From: Paraburkholderia bannensis
Lineage (GTDB): Bacteria > Pseudomonadota > Gammaproteobacteria > Burkholderiales > Burkholderiaceae
DNA length: 64,000 nt
Assembly: GCF_014200455.1 (NCBI RefSeq)
Contig: NZ_JACHBW010000009.1
Coordinates: 62,001-126,000, forward strand
Reading direction: 5' to 3'
The notes under the pieces were generated by a model. The model saw only the letters and a program-made list of their open reading frames with translations, was not told where the DNA came from and searched no databases. Below, one piece after another: positions 26,933 to 35,846 of this stretch (the stretch's first letter is position 1; each line of letters starts with the position of its first letter). The position numbers were made by a program, and so were the translations under genes.

Positions 26933-27148
26933 ATGCGTTCAGATTCGACCCGGTTCCGCATTGATCCCACGCCGCGCCGAGCGGATGGTGAGTTTATGGC
27001 GCACGCGCGTATCAGCACTAACCGTCCCGACGGCAGCCAATATGACATTTATTCGAGTGGTGATCTTGCGGCGTTCGAGCTTCGCGAAGATGCAATCGTC
27101 TACGCCGAGAATTGGGCAAAGCAGTGGCTCGATGCACGCTTCGGCTAG
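26933..27148 (+). CDS. Small protein, member C of a local three-member family
   Basis: 71 residues, AGGGGG 5 bases upstream of the ATG. FRIDPTPRRADGEFMAHARI, then YDIYSSGDLAAFELREDAIV and a C-terminal helix YAENWAKQWLDARFG. The last block is close to member A (WARNWVDTRG) and member B (YAEHLIDT). Soluble. Function unknown. Confidence 0.6.
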   Translation: MRSDSTRFRIDPTPRRADGEFMAHARISTNRPDGSQYDIYSSGDLAAFELREDAIVYAENWAKQWLDARFG

Positions 27149-27295
27149 GACGCCCTGTGTTCTGCCGCTAACGGCAGGCGCACAGTGAAGCAATACAGCC
27201 AGATTCCTGACCGGCTGGGTGCTCTGGCATTTCTCGTGGGCCACTGCGTCTCAGGCGTTCTTGCCGCGTGCGTTGGCCGCGGAAGAAAAGTATTC

Positions 27296-27406
27296 ATGAA
27301 GTTCAGATATCGACCATCACCGAACCAGTGGCTAACCCTCGGCATGGTTACGTTTGTCGTTTCGCTTGGGATGTTGATTACCTGGCTAGCCGGAACATGC
27401 TCTTGA
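27296..27406 (+). CDS. Possible 36-residue single-helix membrane peptide
   Basis: From the ATG at 27296: a basic N-terminus (MKFRYRPSPNQW) and one hydrophobic helix LTLGMVTFVVSLGMLITWLA. The charge pattern fits a single-pass inner-membrane peptide. There is no strong ribosome site. A longer frame from 27185 has no character. A tentative call. Confidence 0.3.
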   Translation: MKFRYRPSPNQWLTLGMVTFVVSLGMLITWLAGTCS

Positions 27407-27643
27407 CGGTAACAACGATCTGATCGGACTTGCCCGTGTTGACTGGGGATTGGGCAGTGGCGTCGGGCGCGAGGTAGTCTTCGGACCGGCTTGCGACCAC
27501 TTGATCATCGATTGACTGCGCGACAGCCTGTAGCGCCATGCCTGAATCGGTTCTCCGGTCTCCCGGTGGATGATGCCGCGCCAGTCTCTTTGACAGCCTC
27601 TGGAGTCTTTTTGCTTTTTCATTTTGGGTCCCGGGCGAGCGGG

Positions 27644-28858
27644 TTATTGAGGCTGCGACGAAGGCCGTCGTTCCTGCCAGCAGCGCAGTCCGAAAAGCGC
27701 TACTAGTCCGTACGCGTGATCGAGCATGTCCGACTGCAGGCTTTCGTAGAGCTCCCAGCGCGTTTCGTTGATGTAGAGAAATATTTCGAGCGCAATGACA
27801 GGTTGGGTCGACTGCACGTGGCGGATGACGATGGGCATGTCGTGACGGACTGCTTGATGAGCGCGAAAATATGCCTCCAGATAAAGGCGGTACAGGCCAA
27901 GATTGGTGCGATGCTGGATGTCATCAGGCATCACTTCGATTGGCAAGCGACCAAACTGGTTGCGTAGCTGGACCAGTAGCGCGTCGTCGGAAATGCGCAC
28001 CGTTTCGGCATCGAAATGTATCGCGTGCCTGACTCGCCGTCCGCCCGATTCGATCATTCCGCGCCAGTTCTTCACGCTATTGGTGAGCAAAACGTAGCTG
28101 GGAAGCATGACGATCGAGTTGTCAAAGTTCTGCACCTTGATCGTGTTCAGGGCGATGTCGATGACCGTGCCATCGGCTACGAAGCCCGGCACCTCGATCC
28201 AGTCGCCGACCCTGACCATGTCGTAGACGGTGAGCTGGATGCTGGCGACAAAGCCAAGCAGCGAGTCCCGGAAAATGATGATCAGCAGCGCAGTCATCGC
28301 ACTCAGGCCGGTGAGAAAATAGGCGGGGGAGCGCTCCAGCAGAACAGAGATCCCCGCTATCAGGGCGATGACGTAGAGCGCGATAGTGGCTGTCTGCAAG
28401 AAACTTTTGATTGGCCGCTCGCTCGCAGAGGGGAAGTGGCTGTAGCGCTCGCCTACACTGTCAAGCAGAGCGAGCGCCGCACGCAGTAACGTGTACACCA
28501 TGTAGCACGCCGCGAGGATCGCCAGTGGATGGCCGAGCGCCGCAACCGACGCAAACGTAAGCCCGGAAAGCAGCGGTGCAGAAGCATATAAAATCAAGGC
28601 TGGCACCAGCGGCGCCAGCCGGTCGAACACCTTGTGGGACCTGGCGGCACGTAGCCACTTGCGCTGCGGCTGGCGAGCCAGATGGCCGACGACCGCCAGT
28701 ATGATCAAGCGTGTCACGTAGAAACAGATCGCGCTCGCCAGCAGGATCGCGAGCAACAGGGCGGCAACCAGCAGGAAAGCGACGAGCGGGCTATCGGTAT
28801 AGACGTTCAGGTGATGCCAGTCCGGCCCGCCCTCGATACGAAGTGCCTTGTCGAACAT
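27644..28858 (-). CDS. MscS-family mechanosensitive channel (YbdG-like)
   Basis: 404 residues from the ATG at 28858 (GGAGG 5 bases upstream). About five transmembrane segments lead to the pore helix region ALLIIIFRDSLLGFVASIQL and the MscS beta domain VRVGDWIEVPGFVADGTVID, followed by LNTIKVQNFDNSIVMLPSYV. The cytoplasmic end is long, as in YbdG. Opens under membrane tension to release solutes on osmotic downshock. It stands alone, convergent with the small proteins. Confidence 0.9.
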   Translation of the reverse strand: MFDKALRIEGGPDWHHLNVYTDSPLVAFLLVAALLLAILLASAICFYVTRLIILAVVGHLARQPQRKWLRAARSHKVFDRLAPLVPALILYASAPLLSGLTFASVAALGHPLAILAACYMVYTLLRAALALLDSVGERYSHFPSASERPIKSFLQTATIALYVIALIAGISVLLERSPAYFLTGLSAMTALLIIIFRDSLLGFVASIQLTVYDMVRVGDWIEVPGFVADGTVIDIALNTIKVQNFDNSIVMLPSYVLLTNSVKNWRGMIESGGRRVRHAIHFDAETVRISDDALLVQLRNQFGRLPIEVMPDDIQHRTNLGLYRLYLEAYFRAHQAVRHDMPIVIRHVQSTQPVIALEIFLYINETRWELYESLQSDMLDHAYGLVALFGLRCWQERRPSSQPQ

Positions 28859-29335
28859 GGATCCCTCCAGTGCCCGCAAAACGGTTCGCCGGGCCTGTCG
28901 CTCTGACTGAAGTCCGGGGGCGGATGCCGTGGCCGGAATGCATGGCCTTGCGCAGGGGATTGTCCGTTGCGCACAAGCCAGACCGTCATTTTGCGTAAGC
29001 AGTACGAAAGATAGACCGGTGTGCGAAGCATCGTTGCAGTGAGCCCATCATACATCGGTAGTTTGATCGGGCAGCGGCTCGAACAGAAACGCCTGCTAAA
29101 TAAACGCTCAACGAACAGCCGAAGTTGGCGTTCAACAGACTTCGACACAAATTGAGTCGAGCTGGCCAGGATTGTCGGTCTTCGCGCGCGTGAAGCTGCG
29201 CTTTAACGCATAATCATCCAGTCGTACTTGTGCATGGATTGGATGGCGGCAAGTTTTTCTGATTCACTGATTGTGCGCATCGATTGCGCCAGATCCCGCC
29301 GGGACTTCCGGCAATCTTTGCTGGAAACGCTATCG
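28859..29335. other. Divergent region between MscS and KaiC-like genes
   Basis: 477 bases holding both promoters. A frame joined to the KaiC-like gene starts at 29228 but its first 36 codons have no family character. I saw no clear operator or hairpin. Confidence 0.45.
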
Positions 29336-30763
29336 ATGCGACACAAGCAGAAACGCCTGAAAAGCGATGTGCCGGGTCTCGATCCAGTGCTGGGCGGCGG
29401 CCTGATCGAAGGTGCCGCGTATATCGTTCAGGGCAGACCCGGCGCAGGCAAGACGATCCTTGCCAACCAGATTGCCTTCGCTCAGGCGAGGCAAGGCGGC
29501 AGGGTGCTGTACGTCACTCTTCTTGCCGAATCACACGACCGGCTCTTCCAGTCGCTCTCCATGCTGACTTTTTACGACGCGGAAATGGTCGGCAGAGAGA
29601 TGACCTACCTGAGTCTCCTGCGTACCTTGCGTACCGATGGACTGGGTGCGCTGGTCGAGCTTCTGAGAAGGGAGATTGCACGCCGGGGTACGACCATGCT
29701 GGTCCTCGACGGGCTGCTGATCGCGCAGGAGAGTGCGTATAGTTCGCTCGACGTAAAAGCGTTTGTTGCGGAGCTGCAGGGGCACGCGTCGTTCAGCGCT
29801 TGCACCGTGTTATTTCTCACAAGTGGGCGCATCGACGAGTCCAGCCCCGAGCACACGATGGTCGACGGGGTATTGCAACTCGAAGAAGAACTCTCTGGTT
29901 CACGAACGGTGCGCCGTCTGCGGGTCAGCAAGTCGCGGGGAAGCGCATCACTGGGGGGGCTGCACTACTACCAGATCCATGATTCAGGTATCACGGTTTT
30001 TCCGCGGCTAGAGTCCTTTTATGGACGGCCGGTGGGTGAGGATCATGCGCCCCAGAACCGCATTTCGAGTGGATTGGAAGAGCTTGACCTGCGCATCAAG
30101 GGCGGCCTGCCAGTCAATTCAGCGACGGCTGTCGTGGGACCCGGTGGCAGCGGAAAAACGAGCTTCGGGCTGAATTTTCTGCGGTTGGCGACACCTGAAG
30201 CCCCGGGACTCCATTTCGGGTTCTACGAAACGCCGGCGCGGCTGGCAAGCAAGGCTCGCGCGCTCGGAATAAACCTGGATGCACTGGTCGCATCGGGCGC
30301 GGTAACCGTGTTATGGAATCCGCTAACCGAAAACGTGATCGATAGTCTTGCCTACCAGTTGCTGGACGCCGTGCAGGCACGCGGCGTGCGACGTCTGGTC
30401 ATCGACGGACTGGCAGGCTTCGAGCGGGCGAGCGCCGATGCTTTTCGGATCACAGAATTTCTGGCGGCGCTCACCAACCAGCTTCGGGTAATGGACGTGA
30501 CGATTGTCTGCACATGGGAAATGAAGGAGTTGAGCGCAAGTTCATTGAATGCAGCGACGCCAGCCGCGCTGAGCCTGTTCGATAATGTGATTGGCATGCA
30601 ACTCGAAGAAGCCGAAGACGCACTGTATCAGGGCATGAAGGTCGTCAAGATACGGGATAGTGCGTTTGCTCCGGCGATTACAAAACTCATCATGCCGGAC
30701 ACCATTCACGGATCGCATATTGGCGATCCGGGCCCGGTGGCCACCGGTAAACCCACTTCCTGA
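29336..30763 (+). CDS. KaiC-like double-domain RecA-fold ATPase
   Basis: 475 residues from the ATG at 29336; the family begins just after it (KSDVPGLDPVLGGGL). Two tandem KaiC domains: Walker A GRPGAGKT at 33-40 and GPGGSGKT at 268-275, Walker B-like TTMLVLDGLL near 119-128 and RRLVIDGLAG in the second half. The circadian partners KaiA and KaiB are not present. In proteobacteria such proteins usually pair with response regulators or kinases, and a CheY-like gene follows 63 bases later. Probably a cytoplasmic signalling ATPase; its output is unknown. Confidence 0.88.
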   Translation: MRHKQKRLKSDVPGLDPVLGGGLIEGAAYIVQGRPGAGKTILANQIAFAQARQGGRVLYVTLLAESHDRLFQSLSMLTFYDAEMVGREMTYLSLLRTLRTDGLGALVELLRREIARRGTTMLVLDGLLIAQESAYSSLDVKAFVAELQGHASFSACTVLFLTSGRIDESSPEHTMVDGVLQLEEELSGSRTVRRLRVSKSRGSASLGGLHYYQIHDSGITVFPRLESFYGRPVGEDHAPQNRISSGLEELDLRIKGGLPVNSATAVVGPGGSGKTSFGLNFLRLATPEAPGLHFGFYETPARLASKARALGINLDALVASGAVTVLWNPLTENVIDSLAYQLLDAVQARGVRRLVIDGLAGFERASADAFRITEFLAALTNQLRVMDVTIVCTWEMKELSASSLNAATPAALSLFDNVIGMQLEEAEDALYQGMKVVKIRDSAFAPAITKLIMPDTIHGSHIGDPGPVATGKPTS

Positions 30764-30826
30764 AAGCAGTTGCCGCACGCCTGGGTGTGCAAGAAGTGCT
30801 GACGGCAGGGACCGGGGGAAGCAGAG

Positions 30827-31210
30827 ATGGCCACCATAGTTGTAGTCGATGACGAGAGCCTGATAACAGACGTCCTCGCATTCCTGCTTGGCGAAGCAGG
30901 ACATATCGTTCATGTCGCGAGAAACGGCGCAGAGGCATTCGAACTGATCCACCGTCTCGTGCCGGATCTCATCATTACCGACTACATGATGCCTGTCATG
31001 TCGGGATTCGAGCTGGCTCAGGCAGTCAAGGCCAATCCAGTGACGGCGTGCATTCCAATCATCCTGGCAAGTGCCGCACAGGGGGCGTCGGCGAGGGAAC
31101 ACGCGGACCTGTTCTTCGAAATCCTCGATAAGCCTTATTCTCCGCCCAGGTTACTGCAGGTCATCGCAGGGCTTTTTGGCGAGAACAGCGGTACCGTGGA
31201 TTGCATCTAG
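30827..31210 (+). CDS. Single-domain response regulator (CheY-like receiver)
   Basis: 127 residues, only a receiver domain. Acidic pocket DDE at 8-10, phospho-acceptor D52 in LIITDYMMPVMSG, switch Ser in IILASA, and Lys in ILDKPYSP. No output domain, so it acts by protein contact. Likely co-transcribed with the KaiC-like gene. Its kinase is not in the immediate neighbourhood. Confidence 0.92.
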   Translation: MATIVVVDDESLITDVLAFLLGEAGHIVHVARNGAEAFELIHRLVPDLIITDYMMPVMSGFELAQAVKANPVTACIPIILASAAQGASAREHADLFFEILDKPYSPPRLLQVIAGLFGENSGTVDCI

Positions 31211-31372
31211 CCCGAATCGGAGCCCGAATCGGCCAACCGTTCTGCGCTGGATGACCGGGGTACTTTCCGGTTGTGCGTCGTTGCGCGAATGGCCATCCCT
31301 GCAATTCTGTTTGGCAATCTTTTCGCAACGTGCGTTGTTTGGTCCTTGTTTGGCGATCCCGAAAGTTGGCTG

Positions 31373-32539
31373 TCAGGCAACATACGCCTGGTCGCTTATT
31401 TCCACGCGATTACGCCCCGCATCTTTGGCGCGATAGAGTGCGGCGTCCGCGTCACGCGCGAGTTCTTCAAGCGTCGCATGTGCAGCGGCCATGCAGGCAA
31501 CACCTGCGCTGCAGGTGTAGTGGATGGCCGATGCGCCCGGACCTTGATCCGCTATCCGCATCCGGATCCGTTCGGCGAGAAGGTAGGCATCGTCGGCGAA
31601 CATGTCGGGCAGCAGAACGGCAAACTCCTCTCCGCCCCAACGACACAGGTGACCTCGCGTCGAGAGAACGCTCGCGGTCCGCTGCGCGAAATCGACCAGG
31701 ACCCTGTCGCCGGCATCATGGCCGTGCTGGTCGTTCACATGCTTGAAGTGATCGAGATCGAGGAGCAGCATCGAGAGCACGCCGCCCGTGCGGCTTGTCT
31801 GTTCCCGCTCTTTTTCGAATGCAGCAGCGAAGGCCCTTCGATTCTGCAGCCCGGTCAGGGGATCACGATAGGAATGTTGCTCAAGCTGCGTACGCAGCCG
31901 GTCCATTGCGACGAGCAGAAATCCGACCGTGATGACGAGCGAAAAGAAGGCGCCCGCCATCAGATAGAACGTATGGAGCGGTCCAGCCTGGAAGAATCCG
32001 GAGAGTCTGCCAGGAACAGCGACAACCGTCGCAAAGCGCATCAGCGCAACGGCGCACTCCGCCAACAGCATGGCGCCAAGCGCCATCGCCGAATGACCGG
32101 GCCGACCGTAGCGAAGCATCACCCGGCCGTGGGCTCCATAGAGAAGGGCCAGCACGCCTGTCACGCAGGCGGCGCGCGCCGCTACGGAGTCCTCCATGAG
32201 CCAGTACCATGCGGTACCTGCCGTGCCAATGAACAGGACGATGGCAACAGAACGCCACGTCACCGGGCGGCCAAAGAAAAGTTGTGAGCCGATCAATCCG
32301 AGGCTGGTGCCGGACATGATGCCGGCGTTGGCGACGAGGATGGAAAGCCAGTCCGGGACCTCGCCGCGCAATGCCAGGAGTACGGCTGACGCGCTCACGA
32401 TCAGGGAACCGGACGCCCATTGCCGGATGCCGCGGATATTGACTGGAAAGCTCCGCGCAAGCGAAAAGAGGGCGATGGCCATCAGGCCGGGCATGACCGA
32501 CGACATGAGAACGACCGTGCGCAGGTCAAAGAGTGGCAT
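31373..32539 (-). CDS. Membrane-bound diguanylate cyclase (GGDEF)
   Basis: 388 residues. Six or seven transmembrane helices fill residues 5-210 (a MASE-like sensor), followed by a GGDEF domain with YRDPLTGLQNRRAF, LLLDLDHFKHVNDQHGHDAG and the active-site loop RWGGEEFAVLLP. GGEEF is a working variant, so c-di-GMP synthesis is expected. The RxxD inhibitory site normally placed just before GGEEF is not there. Convergent with the receiver gene. Confidence 0.92.
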   Translation of the reverse strand: MPLFDLRTVVLMSSVMPGLMAIALFSLARSFPVNIRGIRQWASGSLIVSASAVLLALRGEVPDWLSILVANAGIMSGTSLGLIGSQLFFGRPVTWRSVAIVLFIGTAGTAWYWLMEDSVAARAACVTGVLALLYGAHGRVMLRYGRPGHSAMALGAMLLAECAVALMRFATVVAVPGRLSGFFQAGPLHTFYLMAGAFFSLVITVGFLLVAMDRLRTQLEQHSYRDPLTGLQNRRAFAAAFEKEREQTSRTGGVLSMLLLDLDHFKHVNDQHGHDAGDRVLVDFAQRTASVLSTRGHLCRWGGEEFAVLLPDMFADDAYLLAERIRMRIADQGPGASAIHYTCSAGVACMAAAHATLEELARDADAALYRAKDAGRNRVEISDQAYVA

Positions 32540-32727
32540 GCAGCAGCCCCGGCTGGAAAGAGCTCATCTGTATAGCACTTTTCGCTTACAGCCACTACAG
32601 GGGAGCGAGCGCTGACCGGTATCGCTTTCCAGCGCCATTGGGACGGTTATGTGCGCTCAGGCATCGTCGAGAGCGCATTCAGCCCGCGCTGGCGACCACC
32701 CTGTCGAGGCAGGGAGCACGCCGCCCA

Positions 32728-33981
32728 TCATGCACCGCCGATGAGCCGCGCGCCGAGCGCCAGCACCAGCGCGGGCAGCATGACCATGAGGCCGATCCTC
32801 AGGAACTGCATGAAGTTGACTTCCTCGCCTTCGCGGCGAATCGCGGCGAGCCAGAGGATGGTCGCGAGCGAGCCCGTGATGGAGAGATTGGGCCCGAGAT
32901 CGACGCCAATCAGCAGGGCGTCGATCACACGCTCCGGACTGTGCGCCTGAATGGCGCTCGCGCTCGCGATGAGCCCGGCCGGCAGGTTGTTGATCGCGTT
33001 GCTCCCTAAAGCGACGGACACGCCTGCGACGGCCGCAGTTATCGGCTCGTTTTGCCGTGTTGCCAGCGCGAGCAGATGCGAGAGCCTGCCAATGACGCCT
33101 GTGTGATCGAGCATCTCGACCATCACGAACAGGCCTGCGACAAGCGGGAGCACGCTCCAGGAGATTTCGCCGATAAGCCCGGCCGGAGATTGACGTTCCC
33201 GGATCAGGATAACGGCGGCGGTGGCTATGCCAAGAATCGCCGTGGGCAAACCCAGTTGCAGGTCGAGTGCCGACACGACGAGCAGGGTAACTGCCGTCAC
33301 ACCGATGCCGGCCAGCGTCACCTTGCCATTCGTGCTGAGTTTCTCGATGGGCAGATCGTGCGCGCACCTCCCCTTGAGGTCGTTGCGCTGCGTCCAGCGC
33401 AACGCGACGAAGGTGGCGGCGACCGACAGCACGGAAGGCAGCGCGAACCGGCTGATCCACAAGCCCAGTGCCGGCGTGTGGTTCGCATAGAGCACCAGAT
33501 TGGCGGGATTGGAGATCGGCAGCACAAAACTCGCCGCGTTGGCGATGAATGCGCACACGTACAGCAGCGGTAATGGTTTTGTCTGGGCTTTTTTCGCGGC
33601 GGCGAACACCGCCGGAGTGAGGACGACGGCCGCCGCATCGTTCGACAGAAAGGTCGTCACCACGACGCCCACCAGGTACACGAGCAAAATGAGCCGCCGC
33701 GGCGAACCGTTCGCATGGTTGACAGCGAGCACCGCGATCCAGTCAAACAGTCCTTCGCGGCGCCCGAGTTCCGAGAGCAGCATCATGCCGATGAGGAACA
33801 GGTAGACGTCGCTGCCCTTGTTGACAGCTTGCCACGCGAGGCTCGCAGGAAGCAGTCCGAGCGTCACGAGTGCCAGCGCGCCGGCGACCGCCCAGATCGC
33901 TTCAGGCCAGCGGAATGGACGCAGGATGACGCCGGCAGTCGCGGCGAAGGCAATGCTCCAGGAGAGCAGAACAGGATTCAT
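32728..33981 (-). CDS. arsB: ArsB/SLC13-like anion permease
   Basis: 417 residues, 11-12 helices, inner membrane. ArsB-family blocks: GSDVYLFLIGMMLLSELGRR, VVTTFLSNDAAAVVLTPAVF, and ANAASFVLPISNPANLVLYA. ArsB pumps arsenite or antimonite outwards; SLC13 relatives carry dicarboxylates, so the ion is uncertain. No arsR, arsC or arsH lies nearby. Instead it is the last gene of a four-gene operon behind a sigma-54 promoter; its start overlaps the MFS stop as ATGA. Confidence 0.82.
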   Translation of the reverse strand: MNPVLLSWSIAFAATAGVILRPFRWPEAIWAVAGALALVTLGLLPASLAWQAVNKGSDVYLFLIGMMLLSELGRREGLFDWIAVLAVNHANGSPRRLILLVYLVGVVVTTFLSNDAAAVVLTPAVFAAAKKAQTKPLPLLYVCAFIANAASFVLPISNPANLVLYANHTPALGLWISRFALPSVLSVAATFVALRWTQRNDLKGRCAHDLPIEKLSTNGKVTLAGIGVTAVTLLVVSALDLQLGLPTAILGIATAAVILIRERQSPAGLIGEISWSVLPLVAGLFVMVEMLDHTGVIGRLSHLLALATRQNEPITAAVAGVSVALGSNAINNLPAGLIASASAIQAHSPERVIDALLIGVDLGPNLSITGSLATILWLAAIRREGEEVNFMQFLRIGLMVMLPALVLALGARLIGGA

Positions 33982-35216
33982 GTTGTCAGAGGCGTATTGT
34001 TGGTGTTGTCACCGTGACGGCCGCAGGCTTTTTTCAGCGTTGAACCACAGAGCAGCCAGAGCGCGAGCGAACCGGTCGATACGGCGCCCAAGGCAAGAAA
34101 GGCGGTTGCATAGCCAAAATGCTGGGCCAGCATGCCGCCGAGTGCGGGGCTCAGGGCCGCACCCATGCCTTGCAGGGTCATGACGACACCCTGGCCGACA
34201 TTGACGCGCCCGGTGCCCTGCAGCAGTCGCACGACTAGCGCCGGTACTGCGACGCTTTGCAGGCCAGCGCCAATTCCGTCGAGCGCCTGAACCGGCCACA
34301 CGCCCCAGGCGGCGATAAACAGCGCCGCAACGACTCCGCGCACGGGCAGCGCGAGAAAGGTAATCAGGATGACGCGCCAGTAGCCTATGCGCTGGATGAG
34401 GCGGTTCGCGAAGCATGCGGCAAGCAGCATGACGAGTTGCGCGATGACGATCGTCGCGGCGGTGAAGGCATTGGGGTCTCCCTGATGGGCGGAAACGACG
34501 GCGAGCCCATAGAGCGGAAGCATTGCTGCATTGCCCAGATGGAACATTGCCAGCGACAAGGCGAGCAGGAGCAAAGGGCGGCAGGTCAGCAGCACGCGGA
34601 ACCCGCTTGCAGGTTCATGCGCCGTCGGCGACGACGGCGACGGCCCTGATCCGCGCGCGCTGTCATGATCGATCGCATCGCGCCGGATGAGCAGCGTCGA
34701 GATGATGGTCATCACGCCAAATACGCCGGTAAGCACGAAGACCGCACCGAATCCGTACTTCCAGCCAAGCCAGCCTGAGAGCGCCGCCCCTACGACGTTG
34801 CCCGCATGGTTGGCCACCTGGTTGCGGCCGAACTGCCGGTCGAAGCCCGCTTCACGGACGATGCCCAGCGTCATGCCCGCGACCGCCGGCCCCAGCGCCG
34901 CTCCCGTCACGGCGGTAAAGATCTGCGAGGCGGCCACCATCCAGTAGCTGTGCGATATCCAGAGCGCGAGCGCTGCAAGCGTCGTCATCGCCCCGGCGAC
35001 GACGATGACGCCGCGCTTGTGATGCGTCGCGTCGATCAGCGCGCCAGCGGGCGATGTCGCGAGCATGCCGGCAATGCCGCCCACCGTCATGACCGTGCCG
35101 ATCGCCTGCGGATGCCAGCCCTGCGCCTGCAAGAACACGCCGAGAAACGGGCCGATGCCCGCCTGCACATCGGCCATGAAGAAGTTCAGCGCTTCCAGCG
35201 CGTATTGGGGGTTCAT
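33978..35216 (-). CDS. MFS permease in the sigma-54 operon
   Basis: 412 residues, 12 helices. It begins directly with helix 1 (MNPQYALEALNFFMADVQAG), and the helix 2-3 loop is PAGALIDATHHKRG. A polar loop rich in Ser, Pro and His (residues about 190-210) separates the halves. MFS exporter of unknown substrate. Third gene of the operon: 15 bases after the 183-residue protein and overlapping the ArsB-like gene by 4 bases. Confidence 0.88.
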   Translation of the reverse strand: MNPQYALEALNFFMADVQAGIGPFLGVFLQAQGWHPQAIGTVMTVGGIAGMLATSPAGALIDATHHKRGVIVVAGAMTTLAALALWISHSYWMVAASQIFTAVTGAALGPAVAGMTLGIVREAGFDRQFGRNQVANHAGNVVGAALSGWLGWKYGFGAVFVLTGVFGVMTIISTLLIRRDAIDHDSARGSGPSPSSPTAHEPASGFRVLLTCRPLLLLALSLAMFHLGNAAMLPLYGLAVVSAHQGDPNAFTAATIVIAQLVMLLAACFANRLIQRIGYWRVILITFLALPVRGVVAALFIAAWGVWPVQALDGIGAGLQSVAVPALVVRLLQGTGRVNVGQGVVMTLQGMGAALSPALGGMLAQHFGYATAFLALGAVSTGSLALWLLCGSTLKKACGRHGDNTNNTPLTT

Positions 35217-35231
35217 GGAGCGCTCACGACG

Positions 35232-35783
35232 TCAGGCAGGCGACGGCGCGTCGACGAGTTCAGCTATCTCGTCGACCTCGATGGTTCGCCCATGTCTGTT
35301 TCTCACGCCCTTGCCCCAGGCCTGGACATGCGCGCCGGGCGCGAGATAGCTGGCCAGCTCAGCCGCCGCGTGGGGCGGCATGCGCAACGAGGTGCCGTCG
35401 TCGAGCAAGGCGCCGCGCAGTTCGCCTTTCGGGCCGAACAGGGAAAGCACAACCTCGCCGGATGCCTCCATGGGTTTGCGTTCAATATGCGGCTTCGCAG
35501 GCTTCTCGCCGTCATGGTGCGGGCCTTCGTCGAGAATCTGCACGCCGCTCCGGGTCGTGAGCGACACGGCGGCAAGCATGTTTGCGCCGCGAGGTTTTAC
35601 GCCGCGCACCCGCGCGACCTCGCCCGTTGCCACATGCCGGGCCAGCTTGTTCGCGAGATGGGGAGGAAAGTGAACCTGCTGCGAATCGAGCACAATCCCG
35701 TCGATTTCGCCGTGCGGGTTCAACAGAAAGCGGATGACTTTCCCACGGATTTCAGGAAGGCTGTCGGGGTCGATCCAATGCAT
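35232..35783 (-). CDS. Two-repeat protein, soluble relative of the adjacent lipoprotein
   Basis: 183 residues, no signal peptide. It contains two copies of a module of about 55 residues. Copy 1: VIRFLLNPHGEIDGIVL, then VHFPPHLANKLARHV and a strand VARVRGVK. Copy 2: VVLSLFGPKGELRGALLDDG, then LRMPPHAAAELASYL and VQAWGKGV. The hallmark is a beta strand, N/G-P-x-G-E-hydrophobic-x-G, then PPH and a helix, suggesting a small beta-barrel (OB-like) fold. The same module occurs twice in the lipoprotein encoded 60 bases upstream. Function unknown. Confidence 0.75.
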   Translation of the reverse strand: MHWIDPDSLPEIRGKVIRFLLNPHGEIDGIVLDSQQVHFPPHLANKLARHVATGEVARVRGVKPRGANMLAAVSLTTRSGVQILDEGPHHDGEKPAKPHIERKPMEASGEVVLSLFGPKGELRGALLDDGTSLRMPPHAAAELASYLAPGAHVQAWGKGVRNRHGRTIEVDEIAELVDAPSPA

Positions 35784-35816
35784 CGTGTTTCTCCTTGGTG
35801 AACAGTTGCGATTCGC

Positions 35817-35846
35817 CGGATGGCGCGTCGTCAGGGCGCGTCGTCA
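35817..35846. repeat. Tandem 13-bp repeat at the end of the lipoprotein gene
   Basis: GCGCGTCGTCAGG stands twice in a row (about 35823-35848), the second copy taking in the lipoprotein stop codon. It lies in the 60-base gap between two operon genes. Probably a local slippage duplication. Confidence 0.5.

Noticed and set aside
32728..33981. An arsenic resistance operon
   Set aside because: The permease looks ArsB-like but arsR, arsC and arsH are absent and the operon has a sigma-54 promoter. Only the family-level call is kept.
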